Source of the DNA: an uncultured Pseudomonadota bacterium
Lineage (GTDB): Bacteria; Desulfobacterota; Desulfobulbia; Desulfobulbales; Desulfurivibrionaceae
Length of the DNA stretch: 32,136 bases
Assembly: GCA_937868185.1 (NCBI GenBank)
Contig: CALMMG010000202.1
Location: forward strand, 1-32,136
Direction: 5' to 3'
In this document: positions 1-6,334 of the stretch, piece after piece
Position numbering within the stretch: the stretch's first letter is position 1
Layout of the letters: each line of letters starts with the position of its first letter
Made by a program: the position numbers and the translations under genes
Notes under the pieces: model-generated
The model's input: only the letters and a program-made list of their open reading frames with translations
Database searches by the model: none
Told to the model about the DNA's origin: nothing

Positions 1-37
1 CTATTACTGGTCGGGATGAGAGGATTCGAACCTCCGA
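1..37. repeat. attL core, left copy of 37-base direct repeat
   Basis: This sequence is identical to 32100-32136. It includes seven bases beyond the CCA end of the tRNA. On this side tRNA similarity continues to about position 55, into the anticodon arm, so the true core may be longer than the 37 bases visible, because the window stops at 32136. The integrase stop codon lies about 50 bases further in, the usual arrangement for tyrosine-recombinase phages. Confidence 0.93.
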
Positions 38-55
38 CCCCGTGCTCCCGAAGCA
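8..55 (-). pseudogene. tRNA-Pro(CGG) 3' fragment at attL
   Basis: Read on the minus strand this gives the anticodon loop TTCGGGA (anticodon CGG), the 3' half of the anticodon stem, a T-arm with GGTTCGAATCC, and an acceptor strand ending in CCA at position 8. The 5' half of the tRNA is absent. The 5' anticodon stem pairs for only three positions (TGC with GCA) before the sequence diverges, which marks the end of homology. It is the displaced 3' end of the host gene and should not give a functional tRNA. Confidence 0.85.
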
Positions 56-89
56 TTACCCTGGATATCCGTCCCTTGTTGCCGTAAGG

Positions 90-1139
90 CTACTTGTCTT
101 TTTCGTTGACCACGTGGGCAACGGTGTTGTTGATTACCCTTCTCATTGCCAGCATCTGCTCCACCCCGCTCTTCATCCTTCCCTGCCGGATGTGGGTATA
201 GATCTGGGTGGTGGAGATGTCGGAATGCCCGAGCAGTTCCTGGACCAGGCGCAGGTCGCCGGTTGACTCCAGCACGTCGGTGGCAAAGCTGTGCCGCAAT
301 TTGTGCGGGCTCAAGCCATTCAGGCCAGCGCGTCGGCAGGCGCCCTTGAACATGGTTTTGAACGTGGTGTATGGCCCGCCGGTGCTTGGGCTCACGAACA
401 CCAACTCCGCTGGCCTGCCCTTCCGTTCGGCCAGGATCTGCTTGGCCATGGGCGGAAGGACAACCAGCCGCTCTTTTTTCCCCTTTCCCAGCAGCATGAT
501 GGTATTGGATTCCAGAAAAATCTGATTCCATTTGAGCTTCACCACCTCATCGAACCTGGCCCCGGCCTCATACATTATGATGCAGGCGGCAAGTTTCATG
601 GGTTCGTTGATCTCGGCGAAGAATAGCTCCACCTCGCCAGGGGTAAAGGTTTTCGGTTTTGGCCGCCGGTATTTGGCGATCTTGATCTTAAACCCCAGCC
701 CTTCCCGGTCGCAGCAGTCATTGTCAATCATCCATCGGATGATCCGCCGCAGGTGGACCATCTCCTTTTCAATGGCGCGCCGTTTCCCTTCCCGCAGGAT
801 CTGGTATTGGGTGATCTGGGCCGGGGTGATCGAGCGCACCGATAGCCTGCCAAATACCTTGACCAGGTATTTCTCGATCCAGAGGAAATCCTTATAGGTG
901 CTGACTGCAAAGTTGACCTGCAGCCACTCTTTGAATTCTGGCAGGATCTCATTGAGGGATGGGTTTATTCGTGACCCGGTAGAATAGTGTTTTTTTCTCC
1001 GGACCAGTCCCTCGAAGGCGCGGGCCGATGCCTCGTTGCCTTCAAAGACGATCCGCTCCCGGGGCCCTTTCCTCCCATGGGGCCGATAGTCGATGTGCCA
1101 GAATCCCGGACCCATTGTTGGGTGTGGACGGACTGCCAT
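90..1139 (-). CDS. int: Tyrosine recombinase integrase
   Basis: Site-specific recombinase of 349 residues that would insert and excise the phage at the tRNA-Pro site. The N-terminal part (about 60-160) is the SAM-like core-binding domain. The catalytic domain follows, with the first Arg in GARFDEVVKLKW (R195), a Lys in the GKGKKERLVV beta-hairpin (about 219-222), the H-x-x-R box HKLRH (H279, R282), LGHSDISTTQIYTH with H305, and the nucleophile Y314. All expected active-site residues are present. Its ATG at 1139 shares one base with the stop of the upstream zinc-ribbon gene (TAATG), so the two are translationally coupled. It lies next to attL. Confidence 0.97.
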   Translation of the reverse strand: MAVRPHPTMGPGFWHIDYRPHGRKGPRERIVFEGNEASARAFEGLVRRKKHYSTGSRINPSLNEILPEFKEWLQVNFAVSTYKDFLWIEKYLVKVFGRLSVRSITPAQITQYQILREGKRRAIEKEMVHLRRIIRWMIDNDCCDREGLGFKIKIAKYRRPKPKTFTPGEVELFFAEINEPMKLAACIIMYEAGARFDEVVKLKWNQIFLESNTIMLLGKGKKERLVVLPPMAKQILAERKGRPAELVFVSPSTGGPYTTFKTMFKGACRRAGLNGLSPHKLRHSFATDVLESTGDLRLVQELLGHSDISTTQIYTHIRQGRMKSGVEQMLAMRRVINNTVAHVVNEKDK

Positions 1140-1621
1140 TATTTCCCCTGGGAGAGAATCTTGATCACGTTGCCATCAAGATCTGTTTTTGCTATCACCT
1201 GGCTGGTGACAACCCCACCGAAACTATTTGTTCCCCGATATTGGGTTGCAACGGTCAGCTCGTTTCCATCTTCAATATAGGTTGTTTTTACATGCTTGTA
1301 TGAGTCTGGATTGTGCATCGATTGCTTGATGATCTTTTCCAGGCCAATGTGTGATCCATCCCAGGAGCTAAATCCCGATCGGATTTTTTCTTCCCGTAAT
1401 TCAACCGCTGTTCTTGGAATGGGGGCGCTCGAAGGAGATGGCTGCGGTGGTGAGGAAAAAAGAGCCTTCGCCAGCAGAAAAAAAACAAGTATTGCTATCG
1501 CAACAAAGGCAACAGCAGATATTGGCTGCATTGGTTGCGGATCTTTTATTCCGCACCCGGGGCAAGTCTTTGCCGAGCTGCTCACCTCACGTCCGCACTC
1601 TCTGCATTTTATTAGCGCCAT
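1139..1621 (-). CDS. Zinc-ribbon, single-pass membrane protein
   Basis: A protein of 160 residues. The N-terminus has a four-cysteine zinc ribbon (C6, C9, C20, C23; CRECG and CPGCG). A membrane helix follows at about 33-53, then a low-complexity Ser/Pro linker and a C-terminal domain containing [19 protein letters not shown]. That C-terminal pattern occurs in small phage and bacterial proteins of unknown function. The likely topology is ribbon inside, C-terminal domain outside. The ATG directly follows the stop of the nuclease-like gene and the stop overlaps the integrase start, so all three share one transcript. Function unknown; a membrane partner of the nuclease-like protein or a superinfection-exclusion factor is possible. 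Confidence 0.85.
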   Translation of the reverse strand: MALIKCRECGREVSSSAKTCPGCGIKDPQPMQPISAVAFVAIAILVFFLLAKALFSSPPQPSPSSAPIPRTAVELREEKIRSGFSSWDGSHIGLEKIIKQSMHNPDSYKHVKTTYIEDGNELTVATQYRGTNSFGGVVTSQVIAKTDLDGNVIKILSQGK

Positions 1622-2404
1622 CTATGCATCCATAACTTGCGAAGGTTCAATAATAGTCACCAGCTTTTTCTTCTGCCGATTTGCCGAGGCAAGGCGCCTC
1701 TTTGCCTTTCCTGCGTCATCACCTTCCAGCACATCGCGCTTGAGTACCAGATTTTGAAGTGTTGAAAGGATCTGTTCTTCGGTAATTTTTACACCCTTGC
1801 CAACGCCCATTAACTGACGACGAATTGCAGCCACCACAGGCTCAGTCATAAGGACTGCTGCCACCATGTGCTTACTGGTAAGCTGGCATTCCTCATGAAA
1901 TGTAGCTATGGCAGACTTGCTCACCCCCTCTTTGCTGATCAGGAAAAAAAATTCAGTCAGCATGGGCAGTTTGGCCGTGTCGGAAAAACTGAAATCAAAA
2001 GCCACTTCAGTTTTTATCGGTTTTCCGAAGATCACCCGATGGGCTTGCCAGTGGTCTCCATTGGTAAGCAAGACCCACTCAATACCCTCACTGGCGGCGT
2101 AGCCGAGGGCTTGCCGCATGTGTCCCTCTTTGAGCGGAATATTGATAGCCTTCACCTCGATAAGGAAGGTTGGCTTATCATCTCCTCCCTTGATGGCCAG
2201 ATCGCAGTATGTGCCCCGGATCACATATTCACTGGTAATCTCCGTATATTTATCATAGCCGCAGATGGTGGAGAGCATATCCACCACGATGGTCACGGTA
2301 TCAGACTCGTTTACGTCTCGCGCCTTGGCCCCTTCGATTACCTTAGCGAAGGCCTTTACCCCAGTCTTGATCCTGTCATCAACTCTTTTTGGTATATTTG
2401 CCAA
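1622..2404 (-). CDS. Stand-alone HsdR N-terminal (PD-(D/E)XK) nuclease-like protein
   Basis: A protein of 260 residues resembling the N-terminal nuclease domain of type I restriction R subunits, without helicase domains. The PD-(D/E)XK core is readable: D68 in TYCDLAIKG, then FLIEVKAINIPL with E83 and K85, then HMRQALGYA with Q98, matching the HsdR motif order. The C-terminal third is basic (KAKRRLASANRQKKK). The start is TTG at 2404 after a purine-rich GGGGGGAGGGAG; no ATG occurs in frame until about codon 43. No modification or specificity subunit is encoded. The place between repressor and integrase, expressed with the integrase operon, is typical of lysogenic cargo. A defence or superinfection role is inference. 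Confidence 0.82.
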   Translation of the reverse strand: MANIPKRVDDRIKTGVKAFAKVIEGAKARDVNESDTVTIVVDMLSTICGYDKYTEITSEYVIRGTYCDLAIKGGDDKPTFLIEVKAINIPLKEGHMRQALGYAASEGIEWVLLTNGDHWQAHRVIFGKPIKTEVAFDFSFSDTAKLPMLTEFFFLISKEGVSKSAIATFHEECQLTSKHMVAAVLMTEPVVAAIRRQLMGVGKGVKITEEQILSTLQNLVLKRDVLEGDDAGKAKRRLASANRQKKKLVTIIEPSQVMDA

Positions 2405-2473
2405 CTCCCTCCCCCCCGATCACACTTAAAAGTCGATCATCCCAGGCCCACCCACTTGGCCACGAAAAATTAC

Positions 2474-2501
2474 TTGATACAGACATCTCTGTATTTTGCA
2501 A
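2474..2501 (-). promoter_or_regulatory. Possible promoter/operator for the nuclease-zinc ribbon-int operon
   Basis: On the minus strand a TTGCAA box (2496-2501) is followed after 16 bases by TATCAA (2474-2479). A perfect 7-base inverted repeat, ATACAGA-CATC-TCTGTAT (2477-2494), covers the spacer and -10 box. Just upstream, AATACGGAAA occurs twice in tandem (about 2503-2523). The leader down to the TTG start is about 70 bases. The rest of 2405-2568 holds no convincing gene. Confidence 0.4.
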
Positions 2502-2568
2502 TTTCCGTATTTTTTCCGTATTAAGTTTTGCCCCATACCGTACCGATGAGGCCATAGGCACCACCAGC

Positions 2569-3213
2569 CTAAGAGTTGGCTGCCGTGTCTCTTTTTTGAG
2601 GTATCGCCCCACCCAAAGCTCGGATCATCTCTTTCAACTCTTCCATTTCCGTCCTGTGTTCCGCCCGCATCTGTTGCACTTCCTCCTTAACTCCTTGCAT
2701 CTCCCCCTCCATTTTCACTGCTTGATGAAATGCCCGGACGTTTGACGCCAGGGCAGACCTATAAACTGTTTTTGATTCCAGCACCTCGATGGTCATGGTG
2801 ACCATTTCCGACATGCTGAATGATTCGTCGATAAAATCTTCCATGGGTACAGCATCATTCTGGCCATGCGGTGGATGGACTGGTCTCCGCGAAAACATTT
2901 GGCCTCCAGGGGAAACTTTCCGGCCTGGTTCGATGGTGGCTGCAATTTCACCTTTTTTTATCTCGGTAGCGATGTGGGTATGTTCAGCGGCAGCCTCTTT
3001 CCCATTTATAAGCCAATCAAGCGACACCCCTGCCAGCATAGCAATGCGCGACAAAGTATCTGCCCTGGGTGGCCTATCTCCTGATTCATACCCAGAGATA
3101 GTGCTGATGGCTAATCCGCCAAGCTTTTCCCCAAGATCTGATTGGTTAAGCCCAAGCCGCAGCCTAATCGCCTTAATCCTTTCCCCGACATTTGATGTTT
3201 TTTCATTTTCCAT
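2569..3213 (-). CDS. XRE-family phage repressor (CI-like), no S24 peptidase domain
   Basis: DNA-binding protein of 214 residues. Residues 8-62 form an HTH_3/XRE domain (GERIKAIRLRLGLNQSDLGE, then STISGYESGDRPPRADTLSR). The C-terminal half has a Pro-rich linker and an acidic/basic coiled coil (about 165-205) but no recognisable LexA/S24 Ser-Lys autocleavage domain. If this is the lysogeny repressor, induction would have to work without RecA-stimulated self-cleavage, for example through an antirepressor. It faces away from the Cro-like gene across a region with TTTCAC operators, the classic immunity arrangement. The coiled coil probably mediates oligomerisation. Confidence 0.85.
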   Translation of the reverse strand: MENEKTSNVGERIKAIRLRLGLNQSDLGEKLGGLAISTISGYESGDRPPRADTLSRIAMLAGVSLDWLINGKEAAAEHTHIATEIKKGEIAATIEPGRKVSPGGQMFSRRPVHPPHGQNDAVPMEDFIDESFSMSEMVTMTIEVLESKTVYRSALASNVRAFHQAVKMEGEMQGVKEEVQQMRAEHRTEMEELKEMIRALGGAIPQKRDTAANS

Positions 3214-3232
3214 GCCCCTATTGTATGCGTAT

Positions 3233-3257
3233 TTTCACAATATTCAAACTTTTTCAC
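3233..3257. promoter_or_regulatory. Repressor-side TTTCAC half-sites
   Basis: TTTCAC occurs at 3233-3238 and 3252-3257, 19 bases apart and close upstream of the repressor start. The matching right halves are poor. They share the half-site of the two palindromes at 3356-3393, so they may be weaker operators for repressor autoregulation. Between them and the rightward promoter the sequence is very AT-rich. Confidence 0.45.
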
Positions 3258-3346
3258 GAAAAACATAGCATGTTGATATTGTTGTTGAATTATAGAAAAT
3301 ATACCCTAAATTTTCTTCTGTTTTTATTGCTTATTGAAAATAATCG

Positions 3347-3393
3347 TTGATTGTTTCACGAAATGCGTGATATATATTTCACACAGAGTGAAA
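3347..3393 (+). promoter_or_regulatory. Rightward early promoter with two operator palindromes
   Basis: Two inverted repeats sit with centres 22 bases apart: TCACG-AAATG-CGTGA (3356-3370) and TTTCAC-ACAGA-GTGAAA (3377-3393). Both have 5-base spacers and share a TTTCAC/GTGAAA-type half-site. A TTGATT (3347-3352) with TATATA at 3371, or TTGTTT (3351) with TATATT (3373), gives a sigma70-like promoter that the two sites would cover. Bound repressor would therefore block the Cro-like gene and all early genes downstream. Confidence 0.7.
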
Positions 3394-3407
3394 ACAAGGA
3401 GAGCAAA

Positions 3408-3968
3408 ATGAAAATAGGCGAAAAAATAAAAGCAGCCCGCAAGAAGCGCGGCTGGACTCTTGAGCAGCTCGGCAACGCAACCGGAATGGGAATCAGCACG
3501 TTGTCCGGTTATGAAAACGACAACACCAAGGGCGGGCCAGACCCAGACACGCTCTGCAAGATCGCAGATGCCCTCAATGATCTGTCGGTATTGGTTCACC
3601 ACTGCCAGGCATGCCCTGTTCGCAACCACGTTTTCATCAAGCAGTTTCCTGACCTCAACAACATCCGCCGTGATCCTGCCATTATCGCATCCAGGCTTCG
3701 CAAAGAAATGACCGAGGCTGCCGAGGCCCTGGATCGTCTTTCTGAGCGTTTTTCTGACGCAGACTTCAAGAGCAGCCCCGATTATATGGAAATCTTTGAG
3801 GCCGGAATGGAGCAGGTTATCGATGCCAAGCGCTGCATTGAGGTGCTTGAGTTTGAGCTAGTACTTTCTGGCACTCACTCCAGCGCGGATCTCAAGAAAA
3901 TCTATGACCGCCAACAGGCCAAGTGCATTGCCCATGGTCACCACAAGCCAGAGGAGCAGGCAGCGTGA
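3408..3968 (+). CDS. XRE-family regulator, Cro-like position
   Basis: First gene of the rightward operon, 186 residues. Residues 1-60 form an XRE helix-turn-helix (MKIGEKIKAARKKRGWTLEQ, then ISTLSGYENDN). The remainder is a helical domain with a Cys pair (CQACP) and no enzymatic motif. The ATG at 3408 is chosen because AAGGAG lies 8-12 bases upstream; an in-frame ATG at 3351 lies inside the promoter/operator block. It is larger than a typical Cro, so it may also sense a ligand or partner. The GTG of the next gene overlaps its stop. Confidence 0.85.
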   Translation: MKIGEKIKAARKKRGWTLEQLGNATGMGISTLSGYENDNTKGGPDPDTLCKIADALNDLSVLVHHCQACPVRNHVFIKQFPDLNNIRRDPAIIASRLRKEMTEAAEALDRLSERFSDADFKSSPDYMEIFEAGMEQVIDAKRCIEVLEFELVLSGTHSSADLKKIYDRQQAKCIAHGHHKPEEQAA

Positions 3969-4252
3969 CCAGTGAAGCCTCCATCCTCGCCCTCCTCACG
4001 GTAATCGAGCAGCAGAACCAGCAGGTGCTGGCGCTGTTGTCCAGGTTGGCCAGTGATTCCTCGGGCCATAGTGATCAGGGCGCAGTGAATCATGAAGAGA
4101 TCGAGGCCCTGGCGCGCAAGGTGCAGAAATACGGGCCAGCAGCGGTTCGGGAATACAACGCCAAGAAGCTCTCCCGCGCCGGAAACCATGTGGCTGCCAA
4201 CAAAGAGCTGCAGGCGGCCAGCAAGATCCGCAGCCGCCAGGAAGCGCGATGA
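3965..4252 (+). CDS. Small early protein of unknown function
   Basis: A protein of 95 residues starting at GTG 3965, which overlaps the stop of the regulator gene (GTGA). It is rich in Gln, Ala and charged residues and probably helical: an N-terminal amphipathic segment (about 1-25), then EEIEALARKVQKYG and a basic C-terminus. No family is recognised. The next gene starts at the overlapping ATGA, so it is part of the coupled early operon. Confidence 0.7.
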   Translation: MTSEASILALLTVIEQQNQQVLALLSRLASDSSGHSDQGAVNHEEIEALARKVQKYGPAAVREYNAKKLSRAGNHVAANKELQAASKIRSRQEAR

Positions 4253-4488
4253 TTGCCCCAACCTCACCACCTCCCCCCTGGGCCGCCGGTTTGCCAGGGG
4301 ATAAGAACCACCGGCAGTTCTCCCCTTTGTCCAAGGCCAGCATCAACCGAGCCCTGGACGGTATCTCTGCCAACGATCTGGAGCGGGAAGTTGCCCAGCT
4401 GGTTGGCAGGGTGCATGGGGTGCAAAGCGCCTTCCGGGTGGTGGCTGGATTCAGAGACCTAAACCCAGATCAACTCAAGCTATGGTGA
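4249..4488 (+). CDS. Small early protein of unknown function
   Basis: A protein of 79 residues whose ATG overlaps the preceding stop (ATGA). The N-terminus is Pro-rich (TSPPPPWAAGLPG) and the rest looks helical (INRALDGISANDLEREVAQL). No membrane segment, zinc site or catalytic motif is seen. The coupled start and lack of stops support it as a real gene; no function can be assigned. Confidence 0.6.
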   Translation: MIAPTSPPPPWAAGLPGDKNHRQFSPLSKASINRALDGISANDLEREVAQLVGRVHGVQSAFRVVAGFRDLNPDQLKLW

Positions 4489-4492
4489 GGAA

Positions 4493-4702
4493 ATGAGCGG
4501 ATGCACACTGAAAGAGAAGGCGCAATGTATCGCAATCGGGATAGGCATAACGGTGGTGCTTATGACGTTGTGCTGGGGAGCCACGATGCTCACCTGGGCA
4601 ACCAGCAGCAGCGCCCTGAATTATGCCTCAAGTCATTCCGGCCAACGCATGGTGGAGCGGTCTGCGCTCCTTGCCGCAGACGATGCCAGCACTCGGCGCT
4701 AA
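4493..4702 (+). CDS. Small single-pass membrane protein
   Basis: A protein of 69 residues with a strong hydrophobic helix at about 13-35 (IAIGIGITVVLMTLCWGATM). The ATG follows GTGAGGAA, a good ribosome-binding site, four bases after the preceding stop. Function unknown. Its 3' end overlaps another short open frame beginning at 4623. Confidence 0.6.
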   Translation: MSGCTLKEKAQCIAIGIGITVVLMTLCWGATMLTWATSSSALNYASSHSGQRMVERSALLAADDASTRR

Positions 4703-4796
4703 ACAGAACCTGATGCGGTCCATGGACCATGATCGGCGGATTCAATACCTGGCCAACCTGCTTGCCATCTGGAAATGGCGCAAGGAAAATTCTTGA
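4623..4796 (+). CDS. Probable short protein, 57 aa
   Basis: A short frame from ATG 4623 to TGA 4796 encodes 57 residues and ends in a basic, Trp-containing helix (IQYLANLLAIWKWRKENS). The first 80 bases overlap the membrane-protein gene in another frame. ATGs at 4683 or 4713 would shorten the overlap, so the true start is open. No strong Shine-Dalgarno is visible. It fills what would otherwise be a gap between 4702 and 4814 in a densely packed operon, which is the main support. No family is recognised. Confidence 0.45.
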   Translation: MPQVIPANAWWSGLRSLPQTMPALGAKQNLMRSMDHDRRIQYLANLLAIWKWRKENS

Positions 4797-4813
4797 GGAC
4801 AAAGGACACCAGC

Positions 4814-5017
4814 ATGCCACCAGCAAAAAAACCAGAAGATAACCGCAGGGCCATCGAGAATGCCCTGCGCTCCATTGGCGCTGCCAGTGATGTCCGGGAA
4901 CTAATCCTCGACAACTTCAACTGTGCATGCAAGACAGCGCGGGATGAAGGGTATGGCGACTGTGCCAGCCAGGTGCTCATGATGGCTCAATCTCTACCAG
5001 GGTATGGTCAGGCATGA
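4814..5017 (+). CDS. Small early protein of unknown function
   Basis: A protein of 67 residues starting at ATG 4814, preceded by AAAGGACACC. An earlier in-frame ATG at 4775 lies inside the preceding short frame and lacks a ribosome-binding site. The protein looks helical and has two cysteines in FNCACKTARDEGYG. No family is recognised. Confidence 0.6.
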   Translation: MPPAKKPEDNRRAIENALRSIGAASDVRELILDNFNCACKTARDEGYGDCASQVLMMAQSLPGYGQA

Positions 5018-5032
5018 TCAAGGGTGAAAGTG

Positions 5033-5287
5033 ATGGAACAGGTAGAAATTAAATTCGGCGGAAAACCGACACTGGTAAAAATCGCTCCTTCCTCGAAATG
5101 GCCGGATGTGCCGCATAAGGTGCTGACGGTAGCTGATGCGGAGAGCGGACAGCTTTACATGCCGGGCCCGGAAATGCTGATGATTGAGGGATTTTACCAG
5201 GGAAAACTGGACCACCAGCTCTACCTGAAACGAAAAACGTCTGCTGGAGGTAGGGCGGCAGACCAACAAGGAGGGATGGTTGCATGA
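5033..5287 (+). CDS. Small early protein of unknown function
   Basis: A protein of 84 residues from ATG 5033 (GTG 5024 is an alternative three codons earlier). The composition suggests a small beta-rich fold (QVEIKFGGKPTLVKIAP, then KLDHQLYLKRKT). Its stop overlaps the ATG of the tail-completion-like gene, so the two are translationally coupled. No family is recognised. Confidence 0.6.
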   Translation: MEQVEIKFGGKPTLVKIAPSSKWPDVPHKVLTVADAESGQLYMPGPEMLMIEGFYQGKLDHQLYLKRKTSAGGRAADQQGGMVA

Positions 5288-6078
5288 TAACCATCAAGAT
5301 CGAAGGCCTCCAAGATGTGCAAGCGCTGCTCAAGCAGTATCCGGTGCAGGCAAGCAGGGCACTGGAGAATGCCATTGACAAGACGGCCAGGGAGATCAAG
5401 GACGCCATCAAGCAGGCGATGCCGCAGGTGTTCTCATCCCCTAACCCATACACCATGAACAGCATACAGGTTACCCCAACCAAGGGACACAACATGCAGG
5501 CCTCTGTGTGGTTCAAAGAGCCAGACCGCATGGGACAGCATTACCTGGTGCCAGAGGTATCGGGTGGGCCGCGAAAACTCAAGGGGTTTGAACGCGCCTT
5601 GGGTGGCAATACATTCATCCCGAGCCAGATGGCTAAGTTGGACAGGTACGGTAACCTACCATACGGGACTATTGTGCAGATTCTCTCTGTCTTGGGCCGT
5701 GCCGAGCATGTCGCAGGGTTTTCCTCAAACATCACAGCCAGAAGCAAGAAGACGAACAGAAAGCCAAGGGACTACGTCTATCTTCCCACTGGCTCGGGTA
5801 AGTTGCCGCCTGGAGTATACCAGAGGGTACAGACAGGTGTGGGGTTCGGTGCCAAGACCAAGAAGTCTCTGCCCTTTGGCGAGTATCAGAAGGGGCGCAC
5901 CAAGGGAAGATTCGCGTCTGCTATTCATGCCCGTGGACTGGTGCCCGTTCTGATCCAGGGCAAGAAGAACACCCTGTATCGCAAGCGGCTGCCGTTCTAT
6001 GAGATTGGGCAGAAGGTGTCCGATGCGCTGCTTGAGAAGTTGTTCACCCTTGAGTTGTCCAAGCGGCTGCCACGATGA
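5284..6078 (+). CDS. Tail-completion (gpZ/HK97 gp10)-like protein, displaced to the early region
   Basis: A protein of 264 residues. The N-terminal helix (VQASRALENAIDKTAREIKD) and C-terminal helix (FYEIGQKVSDALLEKL) resemble the plan of lambda gpZ/HK97 gp10 tail-completion proteins, with a basic beta-rich middle containing DRYGNLPYGTIVQIL, a motif I associate with phage minor tail or virion proteins. In lambda this gene sits between FII and U; here that slot (19961) has none, while this gene lies in the early operon. The ATGA overlap with the preceding gene supports the start. Assignment is by pattern only and needs structural comparison; general virion protein is the fallback. Confidence 0.55.
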   Translation: MITIKIEGLQDVQALLKQYPVQASRALENAIDKTAREIKDAIKQAMPQVFSSPNPYTMNSIQVTPTKGHNMQASVWFKEPDRMGQHYLVPEVSGGPRKLKGFERALGGNTFIPSQMAKLDRYGNLPYGTIVQILSVLGRAEHVAGFSSNITARSKKTNRKPRDYVYLPTGSGKLPPGVYQRVQTGVGFGAKTKKSLPFGEYQKGRTKGRFASAIHARGLVPVLIQGKKNTLYRKRLPFYEIGQKVSDALLEKLFTLELSKRLPR

Positions 6079-6257
6079 TCCCCCGCGCCCCCTCCTGCAA
6101 GGTCGAGCAGGCCAAGATCACATCATCCAGGCCGCTGAAGTTTCTGGAGGCTTTAGTGGTATGGGTGGCCAGAAAAACATGGGTCCTCCTGGGGTCGATG
6201 GTTATGCGGGCATTTCGCGCCCCGATGTATGAGTCCATTTGTATTTTTGGTTTGTAG
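6075..6257 (+). CDS. Doubtful 60-aa open frame
   Basis: The ATG overlaps the preceding stop (ATGA), as for most genes here, and the frame is open for 60 codons with a hydrophobic, Trp-containing centre (EALVVWVARKTWVLLGSMV). Codon use is not distinctive and no family is recognised. The rest of 6258-6334 is AT-rich leader sequence with no clear promoter. Confidence 0.3.
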   Translation: MIPRAPSCKVEQAKITSSRPLKFLEALVVWVARKTWVLLGSMVMRAFRAPMYESICIFGL

Positions 6258-6334
6258 TGAAATAATGAAATCTTTTGTTATTCCAGTTTGTTGCGGTTGT
6301 TTTGTGGCATAATTTTGACGCATGTGGAGGGGCG

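Noticed and set aside
2379-2612. A 77-codon minus-strand frame between repressor and nuclease genes
   Set aside because: It overlaps both neighbours out of frame and covers the likely promoter region.
6258-6334. A possible promoter before the helicase gene (CATAAT at 6308)
   Set aside because: No -35 box at acceptable spacing; sigma54 spacing does not fit either.
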